In this document: positions 54,561 through 62,977 of the stretch, in pieces
Numbering within the stretch: the first letter of the stretch is position 1
Layout of the letters: each line of letters opens with the position of its first letter
NCBI GenBank assembly: GCA_965215295.1
Contig: OZ244045.1
Span: 372,001 to 436,000, forward strand
Direction: 5' to 3'
Origin: HK1 sp965215295
GTDB taxonomy: Bacteria > Pseudomonadota > Gammaproteobacteria > HK1
Length of the DNA stretch: 64,000 nt
The notes under the pieces: generated by a model
Database searches by the model: none
What the model was told of the DNA's origin: nothing
Seen by the model: the letters and a program-made list of their open reading frames with translations, nothing else
Translations under genes and position numbers: made by a program

Positions 54561-56159
54561 TCACGGGGCCGCGGGACGGTCCCGGTCGTGATCGACGATG
54601 CAGAAGAATCCGAACGGCTCGGACGATTCGTTGCGCAACTGGTGGGCTTCCAGCGGCCCGACGCAGGCGACGTCCATCGGCGCCAGCGTCTCCCGGCGGC
54701 CTCCGAGGACGAGCACGCCCCGGCCGCGGGCGCCGATCACGATGTGGGTGTGCAGGTGCTTCTCCAGGCTCGAATATCCTCCCGGTTCGATCTCGAAGTA
54801 ACGCAGGTCCGTGCGGGTGCGCTCGCCGAACCGACCGACGAGCTCGACCCTGCGCACCCCCTTGAAGTCCGGGTCCCGCGCGCGGCCGCCTGCGTCCTTG
54901 TAGGCGGTGCCCGGCCGGCCGCTCCATTCGAACCCCGGCCGGTGGGCCAGCACCCGCGGCGCGCGGGCATCGGCGGGCGGCTCGGGCTCGGCGAGGGGCC
55001 GGGGCGGTTCCAGGCGTTCCGTCGAGTGGGCGCGGATGACGTCCAGGAACGAGCGGGTGCTCGCTTCGAGGTCCGCGCCGTGCCCGATGAGCGCGCCGCC
55101 GATCAGCAGCACCGCGTCGGGGCCGAATTCGGCGCACATCCCGGGAAGCTGCCCGAAGCTCATGCCGCCGGCCGGGCACGGCCAGGCGGACGGCAGCCGG
55201 CCGAGGGGGGCGAGGAGCCGCGCCGCGATGTCCGCGCAGTCGTCCCGGCCGAACCGGAACCGGCCTCCGGTGTTGGGGAAGATCGCGATGTCCGCGCCGG
55301 CGATGCGGAGCAGCGTCCCGAACAGGAGCCCGGGCTTGATGCCCTCCTGCCGCGAGATGCAGTGGCCTCCGGAGAAGGTGGGGTGCGCCATCAGCACCAG
55401 ATCGTGGTCGCGCGCGAGCGCCCGGACGGTGCCGAGTCCCGCGATGAAGGGGCAGGCGAGCACTCCCGGGAGCCCGAGCCGCGCCACGTACTCGAACCGG
55501 CGGGAGAGCGACAGCAGGGGGCCGGTGACGTGGGGGAAGTACAGGCAGCGCCGGCCGGTGCGCTGGTTCGCGCCGTCCACCGCATCGGCGCATCGCCGCA
55601 CGCGGTCCTTGAACGCCTCGAACCCTTCGATGAGGTTCTGGTCGTCCTTGACGATGTCGCCGCCGCCACGCGCGAAGGCGCCCGCCATCTCCACGAGCCG
55701 GCTCACCGGAACGCCGCGCGGCTTGAGGGCGGTCGCGAGCAACGGGCGGCCGTACACGCCGGCGAGGGCCCGCACGCCGGCAACCCCGTGCCGGGGACCG
55801 TCGAATCCGGCGAGCACGTGGTCCGGGAGCGAGAGCTCCACGAGCCGGACGCCGGGCATCATCGAGACGTTGCCGAACACGAGGTTGACGAGCGCCGGCA
55901 CGCCGCCCGCCTCGACCGCCGCGGGGTCGTAGCTCAGGAGGGCGTGTGCGGCGCCCGCGGCGCCGGCGCCGAGGTCGATCCGTTCGACCTCTCCGACCAC
56001 CCCCGGCGGCAGACCGGCGGCGTCCGCCAGCGCCTGCGGCACCTCCACCGTCTGCTCCAGGGCGATCGCGGCCGCGAGGGCGTCCGGAGGAACCTCGGTG
56101 TCATGAAGCTCGTAGGTGGCGACGATCCGGTCGCCGGGGATTCCGGTCGGTTCGGCCAT
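54561..56159 (-). CDS. RuBisCO-like protein (form IV) fused to a C-terminal cupin
   Basis: A 532-residue fusion. Residues 1-400 are a RuBisCO large-subunit-like barrel: TALKPRGVP (Lys146), GGGDIVKDDQNL (Lys171 at the carbamylated-lysine position, with Gln174 where RuBisCO has the Mg-ligand Glu), LMAHPTFSGGH and the phosphate-site-like GGMSFGQLPG and LIGGALIGHG. No loop-6 catalytic lysine is seen. Residues 430-525 are a cupin with EKHLHTH (His468, 470, 472) and GPLEAHQLRN. In Rhodospirillum rubrum a RuBisCO-like isomerase and a separate cupin act in sequence on methylthio-sugar phosphates; this fusion could join similar steps, but apiose-type chemistry is also possible. ATG 56159 or 56189 may be the start. 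Confidence 0.82.
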   Translation of the reverse strand: MAEPTGIPGDRIVATYELHDTEVPPDALAAAIALEQTVEVPQALADAAGLPPGVVGEVERIDLGAGAAGAAHALLSYDPAAVEAGGVPALVNLVFGNVSMMPGVRLVELSLPDHVLAGFDGPRHGVAGVRALAGVYGRPLLATALKPRGVPVSRLVEMAGAFARGGGDIVKDDQNLIEGFEAFKDRVRRCADAVDGANQRTGRRCLYFPHVTGPLLSLSRRFEYVARLGLPGVLACPFIAGLGTVRALARDHDLVLMAHPTFSGGHCISRQEGIKPGLLFGTLLRIAGADIAIFPNTGGRFRFGRDDCADIAARLLAPLGRLPSAWPCPAGGMSFGQLPGMCAEFGPDAVLLIGGALIGHGADLEASTRSFLDVIRAHSTERLEPPRPLAEPEPPADARAPRVLAHRPGFEWSGRPGTAYKDAGGRARDPDFKGVRRVELVGRFGERTRTDLRYFEIEPGGYSSLEKHLHTHIVIGARGRGVLVLGGRRETLAPMDVACVGPLEAHQLRNESSEPFGFFCIVDHDRDRPAAP

Positions 56160-56231
56160 GAGATGCTCGACTCGCGCAGGGGCTGCCATGGTACGTCCCG
56201 GAGTCGCCCGCCGCGACGGCGAGCCCCTCCC

Positions 56232-56378
56232 GGCAGCAGTTCTCATTTTGGCGCCTGACTTCACCCTGAGCCGCAAGCCGTCTTCTCCTTGCGACTCGAT
56301 CCGGGGCAGATCGGGGGCAGATCGACGGTCGTGCCGGTCCTGCCGCGGGACCCGACGAGCAAAATGAGAATTGCTGCC
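56232..56378. mobile_element. MITE-like 147-bp element with 19-bp terminal inverted repeats
   Basis: Left end ggcagcagttctcattttg (56232-56250) is repeated inverted at the right end (56360-56378) with one mismatch. Both ends are directly flanked by CTCCC (56227-56231 and 56379-56383), which looks like a 5-bp target-site duplication. There is no room for a transposase. The ends resemble those of some IS21-like elements, but the parent is not in the window. Confidence 0.75.
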
Positions 56379-56557
56379 CTCCCGGTCGTCGCGCCGGCCG
56401 ATGGCGGGCGTCCCGTTCCGCGAACCGGAAAGGCGCGGATCGTCGCTCGAGACGCCGGTGCCCGATGATGGCGCCTCCGCCTTGCGCCCGCGTTCGACCG
56501 CCGTGACGGGAATTTCGACCTTGCGCCGGCCGTCGTATTCTGACGGGCGCGCGGCCG

Positions 56558-56596
56558 GGCCCGGATTTCTCACCGGATCGCGAAGCGAGGGCGCGC
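56558..56596 (+). repeat. Dispersed 39-bp repeat (copy 2)
   Basis: Reads ggcccggatttctcaccgga then tcgcgaagcgagggcgcgc; same as the minus strand at 46543-46581 apart from one base. It ends 34 bases before the ATG of the next gene. Confidence 0.85.
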
Positions 56597-56629
56597 CGCA
56601 TGTTTCCTTCCCCGTCACGGAGGAGCCGG

Positions 56630-57613
56630 ATGTCCGACGCGAACCATCTCCCGGATGACGACACCCTCGTCATTCATTTCGCCCACCCCGCCTACCGGCT
56701 CGCCGAGCGTTTCGCGTTGCGCGGGACCGGCATCGACCACTTCCAGACCTGGGATCGGGAGGAGACCCTGGCCCGCATCGCCGAGGCCCATGTCCTGGTG
56801 ATGTCCGGGTTCTGGTCCGGCGAGATGCTCGATCGCGCCGCGAACGCCCGTTTCGTCCAGGTGTGCGCGGCCGGCTACGAGCGGTTCGATCCGGATGCGC
56901 TGCGGGCCCGCGGGGTGCGGCTCGCCAACGGCAGCGGCGTCAACCGCAACGCGGTCGGCGACCATGCGATGGCCCTGCTGCTCGCGCTCGCACGGCACCT
57001 CCACACCGGAAGGGACCGGCAGCGCGCGCGCCAGTGGCGGGGGATGATCTCCGACCTCGGGCGGCGCGAGGAGGAGCTTGCCGGGAAGACGATGCTCATC
57101 TACGGACTCGGCTCCATCGGCTCGCGCCTCGCCCGCCTCGCCCGCGCGTTCGGCATGACGGCCATCGGCATCAAGCGCGATGTCGCGCACCACGACGGTT
57201 CGGCCTCCGAGGTACGGCCTCCGGACCGGTTTCTCGAGTCCCTGGCCGAGGCGGACGTGGTCGTGCTCACCTGTCCGCTCACGCCGCAGACCGAGAACCT
57301 TGTCGATGCGGAGGCGCTCGGGCGGATGAAGCCCGGCGCGTACCTGGTCAACGTCGCCCGGGGGCGCTGCGTCAACGAGCCGGACCTCGTCGCGGCCCTG
57401 GAGCGGGGCGTGATCGCCGGTGCGGGCATCGACACCACCCGGGAGGAGCCACTGTCCCCGGACTCCGCGCTGTGGGGCCTGGAGAATGCGCTCGTCACGC
57501 CGCATACCGCCGGCGAGACCCGGAAGTACGAGGACAACGTGGTGGACATCCTCATCGAGAACGTACGCCGCCTCCAGCGCGGGGAGGACACTCTCGTCAA
57601 TTCGATCGTTTGA
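56630..57613 (+). CDS. D-isomer-specific 2-hydroxyacid dehydrogenase
   Basis: A 327-residue NAD(P)-dependent dehydrogenase. It has the substrate-side VQVCAAGYERFD and GVNRNAVGDHAMALLLALAR, the Rossmann motif IYGLGSIGSRLARLA (GxGxxG), NVARGRCVNEPDL with the catalytic Arg, and PHTAGE where the usual active-site His of the family occurs. Related enzymes reduce glyoxylate or hydroxypyruvate. GGAGG precedes ATG 56630. Divergent from the RuBisCO-like/cupin gene, with which it may share a pathway. Confidence 0.87.
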   Translation: MSDANHLPDDDTLVIHFAHPAYRLAERFALRGTGIDHFQTWDREETLARIAEAHVLVMSGFWSGEMLDRAANARFVQVCAAGYERFDPDALRARGVRLANGSGVNRNAVGDHAMALLLALARHLHTGRDRQRARQWRGMISDLGRREEELAGKTMLIYGLGSIGSRLARLARAFGMTAIGIKRDVAHHDGSASEVRPPDRFLESLAEADVVVLTCPLTPQTENLVDAEALGRMKPGAYLVNVARGRCVNEPDLVAALERGVIAGAGIDTTREEPLSPDSALWGLENALVTPHTAGETRKYEDNVVDILIENVRRLQRGEDTLVNSIV

Positions 57614-57801
57614 CGACGGAGCGTGCCCGGCCCGCGGGTGCGCCGACGCTTGCGGCCACGTCGGTCCGATCGTGATCGGAACATGCCCCGGTCCACGCTG
57701 CGGGTGCGCCGCGCGGCGCCTGGGGCCTGCGCCGGCCCGCCGGCCGGCCATCCCCGCCTGCTTCGTCCAGCAGCGTGGCGCCGCCCGATGGCGGCCGGCG
57801 C

Positions 57802-58815
57802 CTACTTCAGGTAGCCCATCTCCCGATAGAAGCGTCTGGCGCCGGGATGCAGCGGCGCCCCGCCCACATCGCGCCAGGCGGTCTCCGGGTCGTAGAACTC
57901 GTGGGCCCGGTGGATCTGGTGGAACGCGTCCTTGTGCTTCGCCAGCGCGGCCGTGATCCGGTAGACGAGGTCCTCGGACAGGGCGGTGCGCACCCCCAGG
58001 GCGACGGTGGTATTGGGAGTCCAGTACGCGTCGTTCGTACCGTTGCCGTGCTCGTAGACACCGGCCGGCATCTCGAAGATCCGCTGTCCGAACCTGTCCG
58101 CCACCTGTTGCGCAACCTCCTTGCCGAGCGGGAGGAGGCGGAACGGCTTCCGGGCGCCGAGCTTGATGTACTGGTGGTGCGGCCACAGCGACCCGCCCGT
58201 GAACCACATGTCGGCGAGCCCGTCCATGATCATGCGGATTCCTTCTTTCTGCGACGTGAAAATCAGCTTGCCGCCCCACGACTCGATGGTCTCGAACGGC
58301 ATCCCGTAGGCTTCCAGGATGGCCTCCGCCTGCGCGGTCGCAAGCTGGCGGCGCCCGGCCATCGCGATCCGGATCGGATGCCGTCTTTCCCTGAGCTCCT
58401 CGAAGGTCCCGATTCCGGCCTCCTCGGTGATGACCGCCTGGGCGGCGCCCGGCCCGCGGATGGCCGCGATCATCCGGAAGTCGTACTTCCGCCCGGTCGG
58501 CCCGTTGCCGGCGTAGGCCATGCTCGCGAGCGCATTCTCGATGACCGCGATGTCCGCGAGCTTCAGCTCGGGAGCGAGCCGCTCCACGTTCGCCCAGCCG
58601 CTGCCGGGGATCACGGTGGTCGCGACGCCGGGGATCTCGGCCTTGATGTACTCGGCGAGTCCCGCCGCCGCCTTGAAGTACCCGCCGTTCGGCGCGCCCG
58701 CGGTGAGGGTGAGCCGGTCGATGGCGTGGGCGCCGCCGGAGGCCAGGGGCGCGGCGAGAGCGAGTGCGAGCAAAGTGCGCCGCGCGATGGTGAACGAACG
58801 TCGATGGCCGCTCAT
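57802..58815 (-). CDS. TAXI-family TRAP transporter solute-binding protein
   Basis: A 337-residue periplasmic binding protein. A twin-arginine-like or Sec signal peptide (ARRTLLALALAAPLASGGAHA) precedes the TAXI hallmark LTAGAPNGGYFKAAAGLAEYI and GGSLWPHHQY. GGGAGGA lies before the ATG. The 128 bp covering the ribosome site, start codon and signal peptide are duplicated just upstream (58741-58996). The permease gene follows upstream on the same strand. Ligand unknown; TAXI systems take up glutamate-like or C4 acids in studied cases. Confidence 0.87.
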   Translation of the reverse strand: MSGHRRSFTIARRTLLALALAAPLASGGAHAIDRLTLTAGAPNGGYFKAAAGLAEYIKAEIPGVATTVIPGSGWANVERLAPELKLADIAVIENALASMAYAGNGPTGRKYDFRMIAAIRGPGAAQAVITEEAGIGTFEELRERRHPIRIAMAGRRQLATAQAEAILEAYGMPFETIESWGGKLIFTSQKEGIRMIMDGLADMWFTGGSLWPHHQYIKLGARKPFRLLPLGKEVAQQVADRFGQRIFEMPAGVYEHGNGTNDAYWTPNTTVALGVRTALSEDLVYRITAALAKHKDAFHQIHRAHEFYDPETAWRDVGGAPLHPGARRFYREMGYLK

Positions 58816-58996
58816 TGCGGTCCTCCCGTGGACGGCCCGTGCCGGTCGACGGCCGGAATGCCTCGATAGGCCAGGGGCGCGGCGAGAGCGAGCGCGAGCA
58901 AAGTGCGCCGCGCGATGGTGAACGAACGTCGATGGCCGCTCATTGCGGTCCTCCCGTGGACGGCCCGTGCCGGTCGACGGCCGGAATGCCTCGATC
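58741..58996 (-). repeat. 128-bp tandem duplication of the TAXI gene leader
   Basis: Units 58741-58868 and 58869-58996 are almost identical. The left unit is the real 5' end of the TAXI gene; the right one repeats the ribosome site, ATG and about 25 signal-peptide codons, then runs into other sequence and stops. It therefore forms a short upstream leader frame of about 43 codons. Confidence 0.93.
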
Positions 58997-59070
58997 CGGC
59001 CGGATCCGCGTCGGAATCCGTACGCGCGGCGGCTCCCGGCGTGGACCGCGTGAGGCGCGATTCCCTCGTT

Positions 59071-60969
59071 TCAGTCCCCGGCGCGCGCCGTGTTTCGGCC
59101 CGGAAGCACGGCCGGCGCGAGCACGACGAGTCCGAGCGCCGCGCCGGCGAGCTTCACGGCCGGATCGGTCCAGATGAGCGCAAGACCGGCGGCCAGCAGC
59201 GCTCCGCGCTGCCACGGCACGAGCCGCTGCCGCAGCCAGCCCTGGATCGCGCAGACGAGCATCGCGAGTCCCGCCGCCCCCGACGCGAACGAGACCGCGA
59301 TTGCGCTCGCGTCGCCCACCAGCAGGAGCGCGGGGGTGTAGACGATGAGGAAGGGCAGCAGGTAGGTCACCGCCCCCATCTTGACCCCCATCAGCGACGT
59401 CTCCCAGACGTTCGCTCCCGCGATGTGGGCCCCCGCGAAGATCGCGAGGCACACCGGCGGGGTGATGTGGGAGAGGAGCGCGAAGTAGAACACGAACATG
59501 TTGGCGACGAACGGCTCGATTCCGAGCCGGGTGAGGACGGGAACCCCGATCACGGAGACGAGGATGAACGCCGCGACGGTGTTCATGCCCATGCCGAGCA
59601 CGATGCAGGACACGCCGACCAGCACCAGCGTGACGAAGAACGATCCACCCGACCAGGAGATGATGGCGCTGCTGATGTTGAGCCCGACCCCGGTGAGGGT
59701 GAAGACGCCGATGACGAAATCGACCACCGCGCACGTGATGATGATCAGTACCGCTCCGCGCGCGCCCTGTTCCAGCGCCTCGAGAATCCTCCGCGGGCCG
59801 AGCCGGGTTTCCTTGCGGACCCAGCTCACCAGCGCCGTGAACACGATGGTGTAGAGCACCGCCCGGGTTGGCGAGAGCCCGTACCACATGCATCCGATGA
59901 GCACCAGGAGCGGCGACAGCAGGTGGCCGCCCTGGAGCAGGGTCCTGACCGGATCGGGCCGTTCTTCGCGCGCGATTCCGACCAGCCGGCTCTTGTGGGC
60001 TTCCAGGTGGACGAACCAGAACAGCCCGCCGAAGTACAGCGCCGCCGGGATCAGGCATGCGATCGCGACCTGGGCGTACGGAACGTCGGCGTTCGCGGCG
60101 ACGATGAACGCCGCCGGACCGAGGATCGGCGGCATGATCTGCCCGCCGTTCGAGGCCACCGCTTCGATCGCCCCGGCGATGCTCGGTCGATAGCCGAGCT
60201 TCTTCATCAGCGGGATGGTGAACTGGCCGGTGGTGTAGACGTTCGCGATGGACGAGCCCGTCACCGATCCGATGAGGCCGGAGGAGAACACCGCCACCTT
60301 CGCGGGTCCCCCGCGCGTGTGGCCGGCGATGGCGGTGGCGAACCGGATGAAGAAATCGGCCGCCCCGGCGCGTTCGGCGAACGCTCCGAAGATGACGAAC
60401 AGCACGATGTACGTGGCCGCGACCCCCAGCGCCACGCCCCGGATGCCGTAGTCGGTCATGTACATGAAGTCGATCACTTGCTCGAAGCGGAATCCCCGGT
60501 GGGCAAGCTCCGGGATCGGGATGTATTCGCCCAGGTAGGCATAGGCGAATACGCAGGCGGCGACGATCACGAGCAGCCATCCCATGATCCGGCGGGTGAC
60601 CTCCAGCAGCACCAGGATGGCGACGACCCCGAGCGCGGTCTCGTGGTGCTTCATCGCGTAGGTGGTGGTCATGGGCCAGCGCTCGGCCAGGTATCCGCTG
60701 TTGACGAGCGCGTAGCCGAACGCCGCCACCGCGGCGAGGACCAGCAGCCAGTCGTAGAGCGGCACCTTCTGCGCCGTCGCGCCGTCGCCGCCCGAGAGGC
60801 GCTTCGTCCTCGACACGCTCAACGTCAGCAACGCGATCACCGCCGCCACCAGCAGCGGCACCGAGCGCTGGACATGGGGGGGGAAGTTGCCCGTGTAGGC
60901 GGTGTAGAGGTGGAAGAGGGCGAGCCCGATCGCAAGCGTCCGGACGACGAGCAACGAGAGTCCGTTCAT
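59071..60969 (-). CDS. TRAP transporter fused permease (4TM/12TM, DctQM type)
   Basis: A 632-residue inner-membrane protein with about 16-18 hydrophobic segments: the DctQ-like small half in the first 170 residues and the DctM-like half after it (GLIGSVTGSSIANVYTTGQFTIPLMKKLGY, ASNGGQIMPPILGPAAFI and SHITPPVCLAIFAGAHIAG). Fused permeases are typical partners of TAXI binding proteins. AGGAAAGG before ATG 60969 fixes the start. The TAXI gene follows on the same strand after the duplicated leader. Confidence 0.9.
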   Translation of the reverse strand: MNGLSLLVVRTLAIGLALFHLYTAYTGNFPPHVQRSVPLLVAAVIALLTLSVSRTKRLSGGDGATAQKVPLYDWLLVLAAVAAFGYALVNSGYLAERWPMTTTYAMKHHETALGVVAILVLLEVTRRIMGWLLVIVAACVFAYAYLGEYIPIPELAHRGFRFEQVIDFMYMTDYGIRGVALGVAATYIVLFVIFGAFAERAGAADFFIRFATAIAGHTRGGPAKVAVFSSGLIGSVTGSSIANVYTTGQFTIPLMKKLGYRPSIAGAIEAVASNGGQIMPPILGPAAFIVAANADVPYAQVAIACLIPAALYFGGLFWFVHLEAHKSRLVGIAREERPDPVRTLLQGGHLLSPLLVLIGCMWYGLSPTRAVLYTIVFTALVSWVRKETRLGPRRILEALEQGARGAVLIIITCAVVDFVIGVFTLTGVGLNISSAIISWSGGSFFVTLVLVGVSCIVLGMGMNTVAAFILVSVIGVPVLTRLGIEPFVANMFVFYFALLSHITPPVCLAIFAGAHIAGANVWETSLMGVKMGAVTYLLPFLIVYTPALLLVGDASAIAVSFASGAAGLAMLVCAIQGWLRQRLVPWQRGALLAAGLALIWTDPAVKLAGAALGLVVLAPAVLPGRNTARAGD

Positions 60970-61359
60970 GAAACGCCTTTCCTGGAGACCGCCCCGATCG
61001 GGACGCGCATCATGCGCCGATACGCCGCGAACCTCGACCCCCGCCGCATGGACATGCCGGCGGATGGTGTGTCGGTTCGGCTCTCGACAGGTGCGCGCGC
61101 CCGGAAATGTCAGCTTGACAACCATGGCCAAAGTCGCACCGGGACACTACCGAACCGGCGATGGCGATTCGAGCGGCCGGGGCTGGCGAATGTTCCAGCT
61201 CAGACACATTCGGCACGGAATCGGCGATGGCGATTCGAACGGCCGGGGCTGGCGAACGCCGTCCCGGCGCCGGATCGGGTACGCTCCTTCCGGGCGGGAT
61301 CGAGAACGACTCCGTGCCGGCTTTCGTGCGAACGGGCGCCCATCGGGAGAGGAGGAACC
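60970..61359. other. Divergent intergenic region with two repeats
   Basis: About 390 bases. It contains repeat copy B (61063-61152) and two copies of a 34-bp unit (61157-61190 and 61223-61256, spacing 66 bp) beginning ggcgatggcgattcga. Nothing else recognised. Confidence 0.5.
61063..61152 (+). repeat. Dispersed 90-bp repeat, copy B
   Basis: Begins gatggtgtgtcggttcggct and ends gggacactaccg; aligned with copy A (38018-38107) and inverted copy C (41415-41504). It sits upstream of the homocysteine methyltransferase gene. Confidence 0.9.
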
Positions 61360-62367
61360 ATGATTCTTGACGAGAAACTCGCCGCCGGTGAAGTCATCGT
61401 GCTCGACGGCGCGACCGGCACCGAGATCGCGCGCCTCGGCGGGCAGATGAACGCCGCCGCGTGGTGCGCGGTGGCGAACTTCACGCATCCCGACACGGTG
61501 CGCCGCGTGCACGAGTCCTATCTCGAAGCGGGCGCCGACGTGGTGACCACCAACACCTTCGCGACCTGCCGGCACGTGCTGGAAGGCACGGGCCTCGGCG
61601 ACGAGGCGGTGGCCATCAACCGGCGCGCGGTCGAGCTTGCGCGCGAAGCGCGGGATCGGGTGGCGCCGGACCGGCCGGTGGCGATCGCCGGGTCCATGTC
61701 GAACACCATGGCGTGGGTGCCCGGCACCATCGGACCCGATCCGGCGTACCTGCCCTCACCGGAACGGGAGGCGGCGAACTATCGGGAGATGGCCGACACT
61801 CTCGCCGAAGCGGGGTGCGACCTGCTGGTGATGGAAATGCTGATGGACGTGGAGCACGCGCGGCGCGTCACGGAGGCGGCGCTGGCCACCGGGCTTCCGG
61901 TGTGGGTCGGCATCAGCGCCAGTCGAGGCCCCCGCGGCGCGATGGTCGGCTGGGACATCGCGCGCGAAGAGAAGAACCGCCTTCCGCACGACTACGAGCC
62001 GCCCGTGCCCGAGGCGCTCGATACGATCATCGACGCCCTCACCGCACTCGGCCCCCAGGTCACCGGCATCATGCACAGCTCGTTCGACTCCACCACGCCG
62101 GGGCTGGAAGTCCTCTTCGAACGATGGAGCGGCCCGGTGATGGCGTACCCGGAAACGACGCACTCCGGCCCGGGGGAGCATTCGCGGGCGCCGGTCGAGC
62201 CGGAAGACTTCGCTTCCCGCTGCCGGGCCTGGGTGGAGAACGGCGTGCAGATCATCGGAGGCTGCTGCGGAACCACCATCGAGCACATCCGGGCCATGGT
62301 GGACCGGTTGCCCGAGCGCTGCGGACCTCGCCCGCAGGCCGGTGGCACGGCCTCGGAACGGCGGTGA
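61360..62367 (+). CDS. Homocysteine S-methyltransferase family protein
   Basis: A 335-residue barrel enzyme with DGATGTEIARLGG at the N-terminus, NTFATCRHVL, and the paired zinc cysteines Cys302/Cys303 in IIGGCCGTTIEH. Family members transfer a methyl group from betaine, S-methylmethionine or similar donors to homocysteine. The usual first zinc cysteine (in a V-N-C string) is replaced by TGIMHSSFDST, so metal binding or substrate may differ. GGAGAGGAGGAA precedes ATG 61360. Alone on its strand, divergent from the TRAP genes. The theme of methylated compounds in the window supports a demethylation role. Confidence 0.82.
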   Translation: MILDEKLAAGEVIVLDGATGTEIARLGGQMNAAAWCAVANFTHPDTVRRVHESYLEAGADVVTTNTFATCRHVLEGTGLGDEAVAINRRAVELAREARDRVAPDRPVAIAGSMSNTMAWVPGTIGPDPAYLPSPEREAANYREMADTLAEAGCDLLVMEMLMDVEHARRVTEAALATGLPVWVGISASRGPRGAMVGWDIAREEKNRLPHDYEPPVPEALDTIIDALTALGPQVTGIMHSSFDSTTPGLEVLFERWSGPVMAYPETTHSGPGEHSRAPVEPEDFASRCRAWVENGVQIIGGCCGTTIEHIRAMVDRLPERCGPRPQAGGTASERR

Positions 62368-62977
62368 GAAACCGGACCGCCCGGAGTGGCGGGCGACGCC
62401 CGCGGTCCGGTGTCGTGTCCCCGCCTCGCGGAGCGGTGACGGATACGGGCCAGGCCACGGGCCAGACCCCGCACCCCGCCTCGACTACCGTGCCGCTCTC
62501 CGCCACGCCCGCTCGAAGCGTTCGAGGTTCTCTTCGGTGCAGGCGACATGGTCGAAGCCGATCCCGGAGCGCAGCTCCGAGACCATGCTCCACATCGCTT
62601 CGCGCAGCAGGGGGGCGCATTTCATCGCGGGGCATGAAGGTTGCCATCATGCCACTTCGTGATGAATTCACGTATGTTGTCTCGTCGCAACACGACTTGC
62701 TGGGTCATCATCTGGCTCCGCAATGGCTCGCAGGTTCTATGGTGACTCCACTACTTCATATTGGCAGTGCAAATCGATTGCTGCGTCTCGCAAGTCGCCT
62801 TGGAACAGGCTTGCGTTACCTGGAAGTGCCTACACTGACTGGGCGCGAAGGTGCCGAGAATGCAAATCGACAACCATGCTCAGAAAATTATGGATGAATC
62901 ACCAGGATCCGTAACCCGTCTCGCCCTCGCCGACTAGCCAAGGAACTCGCTATGTCTACCCACTAGTGTCCCAACAA
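62368..62977. other. Lower-GC region with a short gene fragment, bordering an IS element
   Basis: About 610 bases. From about 62640 to 62960 base composition drops clearly below the neighbourhood. A 46-codon minus-strand frame lies at 62485-62625. The remainder shows no recognisable gene and is probably mobile-element debris. Confidence 0.5.
62485..62625 (-). pseudogene. Short C-terminal-like gene fragment
   Basis: Reads MKCAPLLREAMWSMVSELRS and ends ERFERAWRRAAR before a stop, 46 residues with normal amino-acid composition and host-like codon use. It looks like the end of a larger enzyme whose upstream part was lost where the lower-GC DNA begins. Family not recognised. Confidence 0.35.

Larger units (their letters stand above)
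56160..56629. other. Divergent intergenic region with MITE-like element and dispersed repeat
   Basis: About 470 bases between the RuBisCO-like/cupin gene and the D-2-hydroxyacid dehydrogenase. It holds the inverted-repeat element at 56232-56378 and the 39-bp repeat at 56558-56596. Promoters for both genes must be here; none could be read. Confidence 0.5.

Noticed and set aside
56232..56378. Complete IS21-type element
   Set aside because: Only 147 bp between the inverted ends; no transposase or helper ATPase gene.
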